64,000 bases of DNA from Eucalyptus grandis. Taxonomy: Eukaryota > Streptophyta > Magnoliopsida > Myrtales > Myrtaceae. A program made the position numbers and the translations under genes. Under the pieces are notes generated by a model. It saw only the letters and a list, made by a program, of their open reading frames with translations, made no database searches and was not told the origin of the DNA. The stretch covers positions 37,721,516 through 37,785,515 of the forward strand of contig NC_052615.1 in NCBI RefSeq assembly GCF_016545825.1, read 5' to 3'. Each line of letters starts with the position of its first letter. The first letter of the stretch is position 1. Shown in pieces: positions 11,693 through 23,967 of this stretch.

Positions 11693-14600
11693 CTAACAAA
11701 AGAAATCAAAAGATTCTAAAACACCCATATTCTTTACATGTTCTTTAAACAAAATGGATCGTAAGCCTTTTGTTAGAGGATCGGCCAACATGGACTCAGT
11801 TCTGATATTTTCAATTACAACGTCTCCATTTTTGACCAAGTCCTTAACAGTATAATATTTGATATCCATGTGTTTGGACGCATTACTAATCTTGTCATGC
11901 TTGGAATAAAACACAGCTGCAAAGTGTTGTCACAAAGAGATCACCATAGGTCTAGCAATAGAGTCCACAACACGCAATTCTGAGATCAAATTTCTGAGCC
12001 AAACTGCTTGAACCGACGCGCCGTAGCACACTACAAACTCAGCATACATTGTAGAGTTCGTAATCAATGTTTGCTTTGTACTCTTCCAAGAAATAGCACC
12101 TCTAGCCATCATAAAAATATATCGAGAAGTTGATTTTCTATCATCTGAACAACTAGCAAAATCAGCATCTGAATATCCAATCACTTTTAGGTCCTCAACT
12201 CTGCTATAAACGAGCATGAAATCCTTTGTCCGTTGTAGATATCTCATCACCTTCTTAGCTGCAACCCAATGTTCTTAACCTGGATTCAACAGATATCTTC
12301 CAAGAGTATTCACAACAAAAGCAATATTAGGTTTGGTACATACTTGTGCATACATAAGACTACCAACTGCACTAGCATATGGAACATTTTTCATGAATTC
12401 CTTTTCAACATCATTCTTGGGGCATTGATCTATGCTCAATTTATCTCCTTTCACAACAGGAGCTTCACCTAACTTACAGGTCTGCATATTGAATCTTTTC
12501 AAAACACGATCTATATAACTTTTCTGAGATAATCCCAGAACCTTCTTAGATCTGTCACGATGAATCTCAATGCCTAGAACAAAAGAGGCTTCCCTAAGAT
12601 CTTTCATATCAAACTTTGTAGATAGAAAATTTTTGGTGTCATTCAATAGATCAACATCACTGCTAGCAAGTAAAATGTCATCTACATAAAGTACTAAGAA
12701 AATATATTTACTCCCACTTACTTTCATGTAGATGCATTGATCAAACTTATTTTCTTCAAAGCCAAATGATCTCACAACTTTGTGAAAGTTTAAGTACCAC
12801 TGACGTGATGCTTGTTTGAGACCATAGATGGATCTTTGAAGTTTGCACACCATATGCTCATTTCCGGCTTCTTTGAACCCTTCAGGTTGCTGCATATATA
12901 CCTCTTCATCCAGATCTCCATTTAGAAAAGTTGTCTTGACATCCATTTGGTGAAGCTCTAAATCAAAATGAGCCACCAAAGCCATGATTATCCGAAAAGA
13001 GTCTTTAGTAGATACTGGGGAAAAGACTTCATTATAATCAATACCTTCTCTCTATGTGTACCCTTTTGCGACTAACCTTGCTTTGAATCTCTCGATGTTG
13101 CCCTTATTGTCTTTCTTGGTTTTGAATACCCATTTGCAGCCGATTGGTTTATGCCCATCAGGTAAATCAACAAGTTTCCATACTTGATTAGTTGACATGG
13201 ACATCATCTCGTCATTCATTGCTCCTAACCATTTATCTGCCTGATCACTATTAAGAGCTTATTTGAAGGTCGTCGGATCAACTACACTTCCAATGTCAAA
13301 ATCAGCTTCTCCAAGATAGACATGATAATCATTTAAAAGCGTTGGTCTTTTGTGTCGCTGTGATCTTCGCACATGCATTTCTGGAGCTACATCATTCATC
13401 TGGGGAATTTCATTTGTAATGGGAGGATCTACCATCATATTTTCGGTATTTGCTTCCTGTTGAATTTCCAATCTGCTGGGATCTCGCATAGAATCATCAT
13501 GCAAGATGGGCAATGGAATAGAGATCGTTTTATTTGGTTCTTCCATTTCGAAAGATTGAGAAGGACTCTTTTCAGCAACATATAATTCCAGGAATTTGGC
13601 AGTTTGAGATTCAACGATTCTAGTGCCTCGAGTAGAATAATAAAATCTATACCCTTTAGAATGATCAGGGATATCCAATAAAGTAACATCTAGTAGTCCC
13701 GGATTCAGTTTTCTTCGAGAAGGATCATAAATTTTCACCTCTCAGGACAACCCCAAACTCGAAAATGATTCAAGCTAGGTTTCCTCCCACCACAATTCAA
13801 AAGGTGTTTTCGGCACCGATTTACTAGGTACACAATTCAATATATAAGTTTCCGTTTTAATCGCATCACCCCATAAGTATTCAGACAAATTAGAACTACC
13901 CATCATACTTCGTTTCATCTCCATGAGTGTGCGATTTCGCCGTTCAGCTACACCATTTTGCTCAGGACTCCCAGGCATTGTATATTGAGCAACAATACCA
14001 CAGTCCTGCAAATATTTTGCAAACGATCCCTTTTGTTGTCCAGCCTCAGTATATCGCCCATAATACTCACTACCACGATCAGATCTAACAATCTTGATAA
14101 TTTTTCCCAATTGTTTCTCAACTTCAGTACGAAACACTTTAAACGTGTCAAGAGCATTAGTCTTCTCCTTAATTAGATAAATATAACAATAATGGGAGAA
14201 ATCATCAATGAATGTGATGAAGTATTTATTTCCACACAAGGTGGTTGAGTATGGCCCACTAATATCAGTATGAATTATCTCCAATAGACTTTGACTGCGA
14301 GTAGCGCCTTTCTTCTTTGTTTTAGTTAATTTTCCCCTTACACAATCAATACAAGTCTTAATATCATCTGAGTCAAGAGGAGGGAGAATATCAGCCACGA
14401 TAAGTCGCTTTACCCGTTCTTTTGAGATATGCCCCAATCGCTTATGCCATAGCAATAAAGATCTATCTTTAATCAAAGATCTCTTAGCAACAACATTCTC
14501 GACATTGAAAGAGCAATATGGTCTATCGGGAGATAAGGATAATCGATATAATCCATCAAACAAAACACAATTCCCAATAATTCTGGAATCATAACTCAAA

Positions 14601-15022
14601 TCCACTCTTTTATTCGCAAAATGAAGACAATATCCAGCTTTGTCAAGCGAAGAAAGAGATACTAAGTTTCTCCTAAAATTATGAACATAAAAGACATTGT
14701 TCAAGACAAGCTGAAAACCAGAATCTAAATTCAAAACAACTGTCCCTATACACTCCACATCAACTCCAGTATTGTTTCCAACTTTAAGCTTTGACTCCCT
14801 CAGACTTGGACTCCTTAGATTTGTGAGACCCTGTAAGGTAGTAGTCACATGTACAGTAGCACCAGAATCAAGCCACCAAGAATCCAAAGGAACATCAACC
14901 AAATTTGATTCAAAACAAACCAACAACTCACCTTGGTGACTTTCTTTTCTTGTTTTTAGCCAAGCTCGAAATTTGTAGCAATTGGCTCTCTTGTGACCCC
15001 GCTTCTTGCAAAGTGAAAACAT
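11693..15022 (-). pseudogene. pol of copia A (protease, integrase, RT, RNase H), with stops and frameshifts
   Basis: Protease: [13 protein letters not shown] near 14870. GAG-pre-integrase: [18 protein letters not shown] near 14430. Integrase: [20 protein letters not shown] near 14230, then a [14 protein letters not shown] box near 13950. RT: ELHQMDVKTTFLNGDLDEEV near 12940 and YVDD at 12677-12688 inside VLYVDDILLASSD. RNase H segments lie at 11930-12250 (VIGYSDADFA), with the terminal ADPLTKGL segment near 11780. Breaks near 13760, 13258, 13050 (stop in the YTQ..GIDYNE motif) and 12255 prevent a complete polyprotein. The integrase frame ends at 13775. Confidence 0.92.
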
Positions 15023-15732
15023 TTAAAATCTTTATCTCCATTCCTCACATAGTTCTCATTTTTTCTAAAGTCTTGCCATTTCTTTGGGCCATGAGCATTT
15101 GACCCCTTAGGCTTCCATTTGCCATATGAACTCAACTTGGCATTGGTAGTTAAGTGGGCAGACTCATACTTTTCCTTCTTTAATTTCTCTTCCTTAGTCA
15201 CACACTTAGTAATCAAGGCATTAACACTCCATGTCTCATTCTGAGCATTATAAGCAGTCTTAATCTGGCTAAATTCAGCTGGCAAAATATTTAAGGCTTG
15301 ATGCACAATATAATTTTCAGAAAGAACAATTTCATGGGCCTTAAGTTTGGACTGAATGTGGACCATCTTCAGTATAAATTCTCTAACACCCATAGCAGCA
15401 TCATACCTCATGTTCGTTAACTCACTCAACAAGTTCCCAACTTCAGCCTTATCTGAGACTCTATATCTTTCTCCCACTGCTTCAAGGAACTATCTGGCAT
15501 TCGTATCTTCCGGCAAACCACTAATCAGATGCTCAGCAATAGACCTCTTCATAGCAATGAGGCTCAATCGATTAGCTTTTTCCCATCTAGCATAATGGGC
15601 CTTTTGATCTGCAGTACTTTGATAATTGGGCCTGGCAGGTTCATCCTCACGTAGAGCCAAGTCCATATCAACGATGCCCAAAGCAAACTCTATATCTTGC
15701 TTCCATCTCTTAAAGTTCGATCCAGTTAACAT
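14956..15732 (-). pseudogene. gag of copia A with an internal stop
   Basis: The reading starts MLTGSNFKRWKQDIEFALG, typical of copia gag, and continues in the same frame past one stop (near 15487-15489) to EVGNLLSELTNMRYDAAMGV. A knuckle, [14 protein letters not shown], near 14985-15020 is split between two frames. In-frame sequence upstream of this ATG (NNATVE) suggests the original start was earlier and has been lost. Confidence 0.85.
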
Positions 15733-15848
15733 TTCAACCGTGGCATTGTTGTTATTTACAGCAAAGGTAACTGTTTAACACACATGATGCAATAAGATCA
15801 ATTATGGGCAATAAGCAACTCAACAAAAATAATTAGTATATCATAAAC

Positions 15849-16155
15849 TCCCCTTTGGGCAGAGTGTATAATGCACAATTATTTTTCCTAGCATGAAATT
15901 TATAAAGCAACAACAAGAGAATTACATATAATTGTTAAGGATCCATCCCCTTTGCGCAGACAAATTCTTTAAATTATACATCTCCATAATATCAACATAG
16001 AGGGGAATTACATATAATTTTCAAAACATTTATCCCCTTTGGGCAGATAAATATTTTTCAATTATACATCCCCATATTTTAAATATGGGTATAAATTTCA
16101 TGCTATTTTTCCAAATTAATATACACAATAACTCCCTTTGGGCGAGTAATTGTAT
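15849..16155 (-). repeat. Repeated leader motif of copia A
   Basis: The word CCCCTTTGGGCAGA (minus strand TCTGCCCAAAGGGG), or a one- or two-base variant, recurs at about 15849, 15946, 16034 and 16133, roughly every 90-100 bp, in the untranslated leader between PBS and gag. Each is followed by an A+T-rich stretch. Function unknown. Confidence 0.7.
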
Positions 16156-17261
16156 ATATTAATCTTTTATCAATAGGGAACTCCAAAATTTATGCCCAAA
16201 ATTCATCAAACAATATGAAACACTTCACAACATGTGTTTCCAAAGATCATATTGCATTCTTTCAAACAACAATTTTTGCCACAATTTTTTTTTTTTAAAT
16301 TTTATTATTAAATATATTTTTTAATTTTTTTTAAATTTTAATATTATTATATTAATATTATTTTAATAATACGGACCCAACCCATGGGCCCTTACCTGCG
16401 CCCGGCTTGCACGCAAGCCACTTAAAATGGGCAGGCCGCGAATAAAATTGGCCCACAAATTCAAAACATATAAATTAATAAATTAAAAAAACTAAGCCCA
16501 TTAATTTTGGGCTCTGGGTTCTGGGCGTGAGCTCAGAACCTATATGTTTCTTTAATAAAGGTCTGGGCTACGCCCAGCACCTTAAACATTAAAAAAAAAA
16601 AAAAAAAAGAATGGATGGGCCACGCCCATCCATTGGTCTGGCCCGGCTGGAGGGTCTTCTTCAACCTCCAGCCGGGTCCCGAAGTTGCAGAAAACCGGGT
16701 CGCACGACCCGGTTTCGACCCGAAGCTCAAAAATACCATAGAAATACTTATTTTTTTATGAAATTTATCCATGGATATTGCATATAACATCAATATGAAT
16801 GACTATAATGAATTAAACGGAGAAAAAACTAACTAAATCTACTACATGCAAGCTTCGAAGTTTCGGATTAAAGCTCCCATGGCCGAATTTCGAATTTCCT
16901 AAATTTAAACCCTAAAAACTCAATTCAATACAACAAAAGATGCTAAAAAAATATATAACAATACCCATACAACGATTTGCATCGAACATCAATCAATTGC
17001 AAGTAATTTGCAAATTCTAGAACTTTTTCACGTATAAACCCTAGAATTTCAAATTTAAAATTCTCTCTCAATTCTCAACAAAATTATGCAAATTATATAT
17101 GGTTGGAAAGATCTCAACATGTAGAACAAAAGCCCTATGGTTATAGGATTAATCAAGCAAAAAATCTACACGAAAAAATAATGCCCATATTCGGCTCAAA
17201 GAGGAGGGTTTCGAATTTTTCCATAAAAAGAAAATTCGGGTTCTACAATCATATACAATCT

Positions 17262-17273
17262 GCTCTCATACCA
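17262..17273 (-). promoter_or_regulatory. Primer-binding site of copia A
   Basis: The minus strand reads TGGTATGAGAGC, two bases inside the LTR. It differs at one position from the initiator tRNA-Met complement TGGTATCAGAGC. Confidence 0.75.
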
Positions 17274-17275
17274 CA

Positions 17276-17766
17276 TGTAGAATATTATTTAATCAATTAA
17301 GAACAAACGGATCCATACATGATTGTAAAACACCAAGATCAATAAATACAGCGGAATTAAAGCGTGCCTGTTTGAGCCATTATTTTACTTGAAGAAAACT
17401 AGATCACTCTGATAATCAGGGATCTATTGGAATACCAGATCTTCCTCTCTATAACCTATTTCGATATAGCAGCTTTCAATGGGATTAAAGCAACTGATAA
17501 GTATAACCTACCTTTTTATAGGCTAGAGATGAGACCTAGCAAACCCTAATCAACAGCATGTCAACTGGGCTCTTCCCATTACGGGCTTCAGTCAAACACA
17601 ATTGCCTACAATTTGCTGCTCAACTAGGCTCATTAACAATAAATGCCAATACCCAATTCAATCAGATCACTTTAGGGTTTAACAAATATTGGAATATCCA
17701 TTAACCCGATTATTTAAAATAGAAAATCAATTAATTAATGTAAGCCCATATAGGAAATTTCCAACA
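17276..17766 (-). repeat. 5' LTR of copia A
   Basis: 491 bp, the partner of 10568-11061, starting TGTTGGAAATTTCC on the minus strand. The duplication CCATT follows at 17767-17771, and FMO A coding resumes there. Confidence 0.93.
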
Positions 17767-17790
17767 CCATTTCCAATGATCACTACAATC

Positions 17791-18940
17791 TGTAGTGCTT
17801 AATAGGTGATGAATGAGGGACATATATCCATGAGAAAATTTTACCAACTTTCCCATTTAGTTACGTTATTTTGTTAGTCGTACTTACCGAGCCATTAAAT
17901 TTACCACCTATGTTTAGAAATCACCATTCTAATTTAGAATGGTTACCAATTTTCTTCTATCAAATTACTAACTAGTTTTGTATTATCAATTTTTATTAAG
18001 GTTAGTTACAGAAATTCATTTAGCATTTCTTATTTATCAACTTCTCTGATCTCAAACGAAATATAAAAAAAAAAAAAAAGTTCTCCTCTATATTTTACAA
18101 ATTTTAATTTATCATTCGTACTTATGCCTGAAATTTATCAACTATTACGTGGATTTACCAATTTGTATTGGAGTGGTTCACAACTTTTTCTCCAATTAAG
18201 TTATGGAATAATTTTGAGTTGCTTACTAATATATTATTTTTTAAGTTACCAAATTTTTTATTGAATTACCACTTTTCTTGGCATTACTCGTCAACCTCCT
18301 AAATATATAAAGTCTTTTTAAAAATTACCATTTTAACATTTTTTTCTCCGATTAAGTTACCATCTATGTTTGCATTACTAACTTTTTTTAGCTAGTTATT
18401 AATGTTTATTTTTTTAAACTACCAACTTCTTTGATCTTTGATGGAAAAAAATGCTTTTTTTGACCATTTATTAACTTTTATTTACTTGTCTTATTAATAG
18501 CTTAAATTTTCTGTGGCTTTCCAATCTTTCTCCAATTAAGTTAACAACTAAGTTGAGGGTAATCAACTCTCATTAAGTTGCTTATTCTGTTGCTTACTAA
18601 CTATTTTTAGAAATTACCAACTTCATTGAGAATGATTACTAACTTTTATTTAATTAAATTGCCAACCTTAATGCTCAACTGAGATGTTGGTAAATTATAA
18701 AAACAATTAAGCGTTGGTAACAAACTAAAGTGAGGGTTGGTAATCCAAAATTAGTTTATAATTTAATCTGACAAAAGTTGATATATTACATTGGTAACTT
18801 CATACAAGAACTAGTAAATTTGAAGAGCATATAAAGTTATGCAAATGAAAATTGGTGAGTTAGTGCAAAATTTGCTAGTTTGCAAATTTGTGAAAAAATA
18901 AGTCACTTTGCCCATGACTCTCGATACAAACAAACATAAG
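17791..18940. other. A+T-rich block with TTACCAA/TTGGTAA polarity switch
   Basis: No coding potential seen. From about 17,849 to 18,660 the plus strand is dotted with TTACCA/TACCAA words. From about 18,690 to 18,860 the same words appear inverted as TTGGTAA. This looks like degenerate repeats in two orientations, perhaps an old fold-back or subterminal-repeat element, but no clear termini were found. Confidence 0.4.
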
Positions 18941-18949
18941 GAAATGTGG

Positions 18950-20050
18950 CAGCATCAATCATGAAGGAGAAGGACGACAAGGAAGAGTGGAATTTCCACA
19001 TGTCCATTGTAGTATAGGTACGAGAAAAGCTAGCGGCCTCCTATATCAACAAGTCAGATGACACAACAACCTTTGTTACGGTAAATGATAAACTAATCTA
19101 TCATGATTTGATGATTGGATGGTTGGCTTAGGGTGCTTAAACCATATGATAGGAGATCGGTACTAGCTATCAAGCATGTCTGAATAGACTAGCAAACGAG
19201 TAGTTGTCATGGCAAACAACTCAAGAGGTTCGATCACCCATATTGGCCAGATGATGATAACTCCCCGGTTCAAATAACAGCAAATTGAAGTGCAACGTGT
19301 TCACACGTCAAGAGTGAAGAAAACTTTGTTCTCGGTATCACAACTTGCAAAATTAGGGAATTACCTAGTATTTGGCTGGAACAGTGTTTCGACGCATCTC
19401 ATTTTGAAACCCACAAGTACATTGATCATGGAGGGGCATCAATTAGAGTCTATCTACATGATTTCAACTTAAACAACATATGTGGACAAAACTTGAAAGA
19501 GTGAGAACCTGATTTGTGGCATGCTTAGCCTAGACAATGTAGACATGTAGGTTAGATGATGAAGAGGGCTGTGCTGAAGGATCTCTCTTGATAAGATGTC
19601 CGAGAAGACACATCAACTTCCATATGAGGATTCAAAATAGTAGGTACTTGCAAAAGTGTAAGTACACAAGAAAAAAAAATATTGAGAGAAAGAACCAGCA
19701 TTTGGCAGAGACTTATAGGAGCATGTTGCATGCTAAAAATGTCCCTCCAAGGTTTTGGGCCAAGTGTATGAAGAAGGCAACACACCCAACAAATAGACTG
19801 CCTTAAGTGAGGCTTGGTTTTATGACATCATACAAGAAGCCAGGGAATCGCAAGATGGGTCACTTCAGAGTATTTTGATAAATATATTTTGCATTCATAC
19901 TAAATAACCTACGAAATAAGTTCAATAAGGAGGTGGTTTGCCGCATATTTGAAAGTTTCGATGGTCAGATGAAAGAATGAAAGAAGATAATGGGTATGCT
20001 AAGACCCAGTCAAGTGAAGAATTATTATGGAAGGTGAACCCAGAGAAGAA
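18950..20050 (+). pseudogene. Ty1/copia pol remnant (GAG-pre-integrase and integrase)
   Basis: Fragments read VKKTLFSVSQLAKLGNYLVF near 19310-19370 (end of protease / GAG-pre-integrase) and ERKNQHLAETYRSMLHAKNV followed by PPRFWAKCMKKATHPTNRLP near 19690-19805 (C-terminal integrase). Several stops and shifts separate them. LTRs, RT and RNase H were not found, so this is a relic. It lies between FMO A and FMO B and runs opposite to them. Confidence 0.75.
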
Positions 20051-21271
20051 GTTAGAGCACCACTGTTAGAAAAATCAAAGAGTTCATGGCGACGAGGTGT
20101 ACATCTAAAAATAACAGAAGAGCTTTGATCAAGTTAAATGGACAAACCTAAAGACCAAGCACCTTAGCTAAGAAGGTCAATAAGGCAAAGGAAACTAAAT
20201 CCTAAATATGAAAATGCAACTTTGTAGGAAGATGTTAGTGATAGAGCCATCTATATATAAGGAGGACTCACAAGGGGCAGAATGGAGGAAGGTCATGAAG
20301 AGGAAATCTAGCATTATTATAATCTCTAGGGTTGTCTAGGAGACAGGACCATCTTCTTGTTAAGGCTATACATAGGAAAGAAGTGCTCTCGCTATAGCCG
20401 GTGTGAGAAAGAAGTCATTCTAAAAAAATATTGTGGATAGTGCCTATGATTAAAAAAAAAAGGTGTGCTTTCTTTAATTGAGTTTTTTTTATTTTTCTTG
20501 TTAGTCTGCCTGAAGGGAAAAAGATAAAATTATATAAAGAAAATATATCAGACAGGACGCAAATGAAAGAGAGCCAAGGAGCTAGGCTTGGTGGGAAAAC
20601 ATCTTTATATAAAGGCTCCACTTAGTTGTTATCCACACTCACAAGTCCCTTTGTCTTCAAAAACGGGAACTGGTAACTATATCTGCAACACAAGAATCAT
20701 TGATATCAGGCAAGATATGTATATGTGTGTGTATAAAATATTAGACTGACATGAAAGTTTTTGTGGATATTTCCATAAATAAACGCATAAGCAATTGTGA
20801 AAAACTATATGTTTTTCAATACCTAGTGCGGTGGATGATAACATTGCAAATATAGACGATCCGTCTTGGAACACTAGTTTACCATCTTCTTTAGCACGTG
20901 TAATCTGCCAAAAGACAAAGCACGATCAATGAGATTGAGGTCATATTGGGGATGATCACACCACTTAATTTTGAGGATGGGAACTATAACTTTAGAGGTT
21001 GCACTTGGATTTTCATCTGAACTTAGTTGCAACTAAAAAAGAGGGATAAAATTAAATGTAAGGTACCATTGCTTGTCGGAAGACCCCAGCAAGTTTTCTT
21101 CATTTCACAACTTGGGAATTTGTTTCTCTTCAGGCTTGGTGAACTTCTCTGGCAATAGGTAAGATTTCTTAGGCTACGTCGATTGCGCTACTCCCTTTTC
21201 CTATTATCAACACAAACTATCATGCAAAATAGTGAAAAACATCCATATATGAACATGACAAGAGTGAGTTG

Positions 21272-22183
21272 TGTTGGAGAAAACTTCCTTGAGTGGTTTG
21301 AAGTTGACAAAACGTTTCCATCAGTCTAGTTTGAAGACTTGCAGACTCTTCCATCAAAGTCTGAAGACCACCGGACTGCCATACTCAAGACTCAAAGTCT
21401 ATCCTCATTGACAGTTTCTAGACCGTCGAAGAAGGCTTATCCAGAACTGAGTATTTCGTTAAGGATTTGATTCTATTGACTGAAGAAGATCTCTTGGCTG
21501 GATATAGCATGTCAAAATCCATTATTCAAATTGAGATTGATTCAAGGATTTTGGATTCGTTGATTGGCAAAGTATACTTGGAATGTTCTACTTATGGAAA
21601 CCTAGATCTTGATTGTATGGGCGAGCAAGATTGGTGGGCTATCGACATATTCCTTAAATAACTCGAAATCTCCCTAATTGATTCTGTCCAACGGGTATAT
21701 TGGAAGAACTCATTTGGTAAGTGTCAACGGGTGTGATGGCATGAAGGAGTATATAAGGAAAACGTTCTAGTTATCCAAAGTCCGAAGCTCCTTGTTCTTA
21801 GTCAATTCAATTGTTGAGGGAAATCTTGTACTCAAAAGAGAGTTTATATCTTTGTGAGACCTTGATGAAGTGTAGCAGAGTCTCTACACTATGGAATTAA
21901 GGAAGAGCTATACTGTAACAACTCTTTTGATTCATAGTGAAATCTAGTTGGTGGGCTGTTAGTGTGGAAGAGTGGACGTAGGTTTGGACTAAGTCAAACC
22001 ACTATAAACCCTGTGTTCTTTATCTCTTCCCTAAGCTCTTTTACTTTGATCGTAATTTAATTTGATTACAAGAGTCTAATTTCCTTTTCATAATCTATTG
22101 CTGATCAAAGTTGATCACTTCACTCTGGAAAATTTGTTTTTGCACATATTCACCCCCTCTAGGTGCTCGTACTAGCTTTCACA
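21272..22183 (+). repeat. 5' LTR of copia copy 2
   Basis: 912 bp, starting TGTTGGAGAAAACTTCC and ending ACTAGCTTTCACA. A TATATAAGG promoter box is at 21750-21758. Relative to the 3' LTR it lacks about 25 bp near 21775. Confidence 0.92.
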
Positions 22184-22185
22184 AT

Positions 22186-22199
22186 TGGTATCAGAGCTT
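22186..22199 (+). promoter_or_regulatory. Primer-binding site, copy 2
   Basis: TGGTATCAGAGCTT, complementary to the 3' end of initiator tRNA-Met, two bases after the LTR end. Confidence 0.92.
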
Positions 22200-22245
22200 G
22201 TGTACTCACTTAAGTTGAAGTGTTTTACTTTAGAGTTAAAGATCC

Positions 22246-23300
22246 ATGGCTAATATGTTGGCTCTAGGTCTGGTTGAAGGGCAAAGCAATACCAGACCGC
22301 CTTATTTTGATGGAAAAGAATACAACATATGGAAAAACAAGATGAAGGCATTCCTAAGATCAAAGGATCCTCTGGAATGGGATGTGGTAGACAAAGGAAT
22401 CATTCCTAAAGCTTCAACAGTCTCAGAAAGAGGAAAAGAAGCTGTTGAGTCTAGTGAAATGACTCGTGAAGAGATAATCAAGAGACAAGCTCTTGATGCA
22501 AATACAATTTATTCTTTATATTGTGCATTATCTCCTACTGAATATAAAGAATATCTTTTTGTGAAACAGTTAAAGAAGTCTGGGATAGATTACACATCAC
22601 TTATGAAGGAACTGATCGAGTGAAAGAAACCAAAATCAATATCATGCTCGGTCAATATGAAGCATTCAAGATGAAACAATGAGAATCTATCATTGACATG
22701 TTTAGTCGTTTTACAGAAATCGTGAATGGTCTTGAACATCAAGATCAACCAATTTCTGGACCCATGAAGGTTAACAAGTTACTGTGTGGACTGTCCAAGG
22801 ATTGGAATCACATAAAGACCTCAATAAGGGAGACACAAAGAATCATGCCACTCTCTGTTGATGAATTAGTTGGGACTCTTCAGTCTTATGAAGTGGAGCA
22901 AATCAACAAAGATGAAGATCATAAAGGTAAGAAATCCATTGCATTAAAATCTAATGATGATTTTGATGTCACAGATTCTGAAAACAATATGGATGATGAA
23001 GAGCTTGCTCTCATGATAAGAAGGTTCATAAAACTAAACAGAAAGGGAAGAAGGTTCGATCCAAAGAAACAAAGTTTTCAAAAGCCATAGAATAAATTAG
23101 TTGAGGATGTTGAATCCAATAATGATGTAGTCTGCTTTGAATGTAAGAAAAAGGGACACATCAGACCCAACTGTCCCCTTCTGAAGAGAAAGAAAGGAAA
23201 AGTTGAGAAATATCAAAAGGCACTTAAAGCAGAAACTTGGAGTGATACCGAATGTGAGGAAAGTGATGATGACTATGCCAATATTTGTCTCATGGCTCAA
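22246..23300 (+). pseudogene. gag of copia copy 2, frameshifted
   Basis: The ATG is at 22246 (MANMLALGLVEGQSNTRP) and the capsid core includes YNIWKNKMKAFLRSKDPLEW. The first frame ends at 22623 after a shift near 22570. A second frame, 22698-23090, carries FSRFTEIVNGL and KDWNHIKTSIRETQRIMPL. The CCHC knuckle CFECKKKGHIRPNC is at about 23131-23172, followed by a Ser/Asp-rich linker from 23292 (AQSDSDSNSETDSDSDSE). Stops at 22681-22683 and 23088-23090 also interrupt it. Confidence 0.88.
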
Positions 23301-23967
23301 TCAGACTCAGATTCAAACTCTGAGACAGACTCAGACTCAGACAGTGAAATCGAGATAAGTAATTTAAAAATTCCTACTAAAGTCTCTAGATACATTGATG
23401 AATTGTGTCTTAGTCTTAAAACATCTCTCAAAAGGATTTCCGAACTTAAAAGGGAAAATTCTACACTAAAATAACAGGAAAATGTTTGGAAAGAGAAGGT
23501 CAAAATTTTAGACAAAAGTGTTACTACTTTGAAAGAAAATGCAAACAATTTTTCAAAAGAAAATGCATTCTTGAAAAATGATATCTCAAGTATTTCTAAA
23601 AGATTTTCTATAGGATCTGAGAAACTTGAAAAAATTCTTTCAGCACAAAGACCTTACTTCAACAAATCGGGTTTAGGAATGACTGCTGAAACCATTCCTA
23701 TAATTGATTTTCCTAAAGTAAAGGAAAGAATTAAGCAAAGACCTACAAAAGATTCTTACAAAAATCGTTTCCAAATTTTTTTTGTAAAACCTGTAGACCA
23801 CAGTGCTCTTAAATGTTCTAAGTGCAATAGCTCAGATCATTTTGAGAAAGAATGTCGTATGATTTGGAAACTTGTTAAGAAGGTATGGGCAAAGACCACA
23901 TATTACACTAACACCAATGGACCCAAGAAAATATGGGTACCAAAGAAAGCTTGAATTTCTTTTCTAA

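Larger units (their letters stand above)
10568..17766 (-). mobile_element. Ty1/copia retrotransposon A, near full-length, minus strand
   Basis: Two LTRs (10568-11061 and 17276-17766) bound gag-pol. A 5-bp target duplication CCATT is present on both sides (10563-10567 and 17767-17771). The left LTR is preceded on the element strand by a polypurine tract AAGTGGGAGAA (11072-11062). Gag, a CCHC knuckle, protease, integrase, RT and RNase H are all present but broken by stops and frameshifts. It belongs to a different lineage from the Sirevirus-type copies: short LTRs, no third ORF, and a 1.5-kb leader. It sits in the nucleotide-binding exon of FMO A. Confidence 0.95.
6867..17790 (-). pseudogene. 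Flavin-containing monooxygenase (FMO GS-OX-like) copy A, transposon-disrupted pseudogene
   Basis: Exon remnants in gene order (high to low coordinate) are as follows. The NADPH-motif exon is split by copia A: 17772-17790 plus 10420-10567, reading across the site VVIIGNGPSGIDIAKDI. A second exon is near 10262-10346 (VDGRIAFQDGLSIY). A third is split by hAT-1: 10064-10160 plus about 7655-7708, rejoining as LAPWLSFIG. The fourth is near 7335-7465 (ELQSRWAAKILSG, then a stop, then LLLPSEEEMTSS). The C-terminal exon is near 6867-7040 (TFGEIWRDTWDAEKW). Functional family members use FAD and NADPH to S-oxygenate small substrates. This copy has in-frame stops, frameshifts and two exon insertions, so it is dead. 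The FAD-binding N-terminus was not found. Exon edges are approximate. Confidence 0.85.
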
